Source of the DNA: Trachythela sp. YZ-2020 | Lineage: Eukaryota; Cnidaria; Anthozoa; Malacalcyonacea; Clavulariidae | Reading direction: 5' to 3' | Length of the DNA stretch: 64,000 bases | NCBI GenBank assembly: GCA_016169945.1 | Contig: JADLSH010000217.1 | Span: forward strand, 2,852,001 to 2,916,000 | In this document: positions 63,997 through 64,000 of the stretch, piece by piece | How the letters are laid out: each line of letters opens with the position of its first letter | How positions within the stretch are numbered: position 1 is the first letter of the stretch | The notes under the pieces: model-generated | The model's input: the letters and a program-made list of their open reading frames with translations, nothing else | Databases searched by the model: none | Told to the model about the DNA's origin: nothing | Position numbers and translations under genes: made by a program

Positions 63997-64000
63997 TTTA

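Larger units (their letters stand above)
57014..64000. mobile_element. Probable P-like element, right end outside window
   Basis: CAGGGCGCTTATATACCGG at 57022-57040 equals one arm of the 42-bp palindromic micro-element at 60425-60466, which has an 8-bp duplication, the size used by P and hAT elements. Directly inside are a plus-strand gene (57117-58490) and, convergent to it, a P/THAP9-type transposase (60528-63996). If 57022 is the left terminus, the other terminus should be just beyond 64000 and the target copy GGTTGAAC (57014-57021) should follow it. The boundary is inferred. Confidence 0.5.

Overview
The window is AT-rich animal DNA, most likely from an invertebrate and probably a cnidarian. 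That lineage call is an inference from the mix of Polinton/Maverick, Kolobok-like and P-like elements; no single-copy host gene is visible. Almost everything recognisable is mobile or virus-derived. I see no rRNA, no convincing tRNA and no CRISPR.

Layout. (1) 1-19044: right part of a Polinton (P1) whose left end is outside the window. It carries a protein-primed DNA polymerase B, double-jelly-roll major capsid protein, penton-like minor capsid protein, retrovirus-type integrase, A32/FtsK-type packaging ATPase, a collagen-like fibre and many small, partly membrane-bound proteins. (2) 19051-22694: a 3.6-kb element with repeat-rich inverted ends, its own ATPase and zinc-finger genes. (3) 22701-51200: a second, divergent Polinton (P2) with most of the same gene set. 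P1, the small element and P2 are separated by copies of the same 6-bp sequence GACGTC, and P2 ends at another copy. P2 itself contains two insertions: a 5.5-kb Polinton-type satellite (33059-38604, ends AGTAGTAA, 6-bp target duplication GACATT) inside the integrase gene, and a 5.26-kb non-coding inverted-repeat element (45651-50906) inside the right terminal repeat. (4) 51207-64000: flanking DNA with a 3.9-kb TTAA-flanked Kolobok-like element (52237-56159, two convergent genes) and a probable P-like element from 57022 to beyond the window edge (two convergent genes, one a THAP9/P-type transposase), plus a 42-bp micro-element, a hairpin and a MITE-like repeat.

How the genes fit together. P1 and P2 share the block polymerase - two small membrane proteins - MCP - two membrane proteins - mCP - integrase - membrane protein, and then ATPase - fibre head - collagen stalk - short tail-tagged proteins. 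Six genes share an N-terminal MAL-FG-(Y/F)-(S/T)-D motif that I read as a virion-anchoring tail. In both elements the collagen stalk meets its head domain through the same A8 run with a -1 frame change, which suggests programmed frameshifting. Different lesions break polymerase and MCP in P1 and P2, and integrase in P2, so neither copy looks autonomous as sequenced. The two small elements have packaging-type ATPases but no polymerase, integrase or capsid gene, so they look like satellites that would depend on full-size Polintons.
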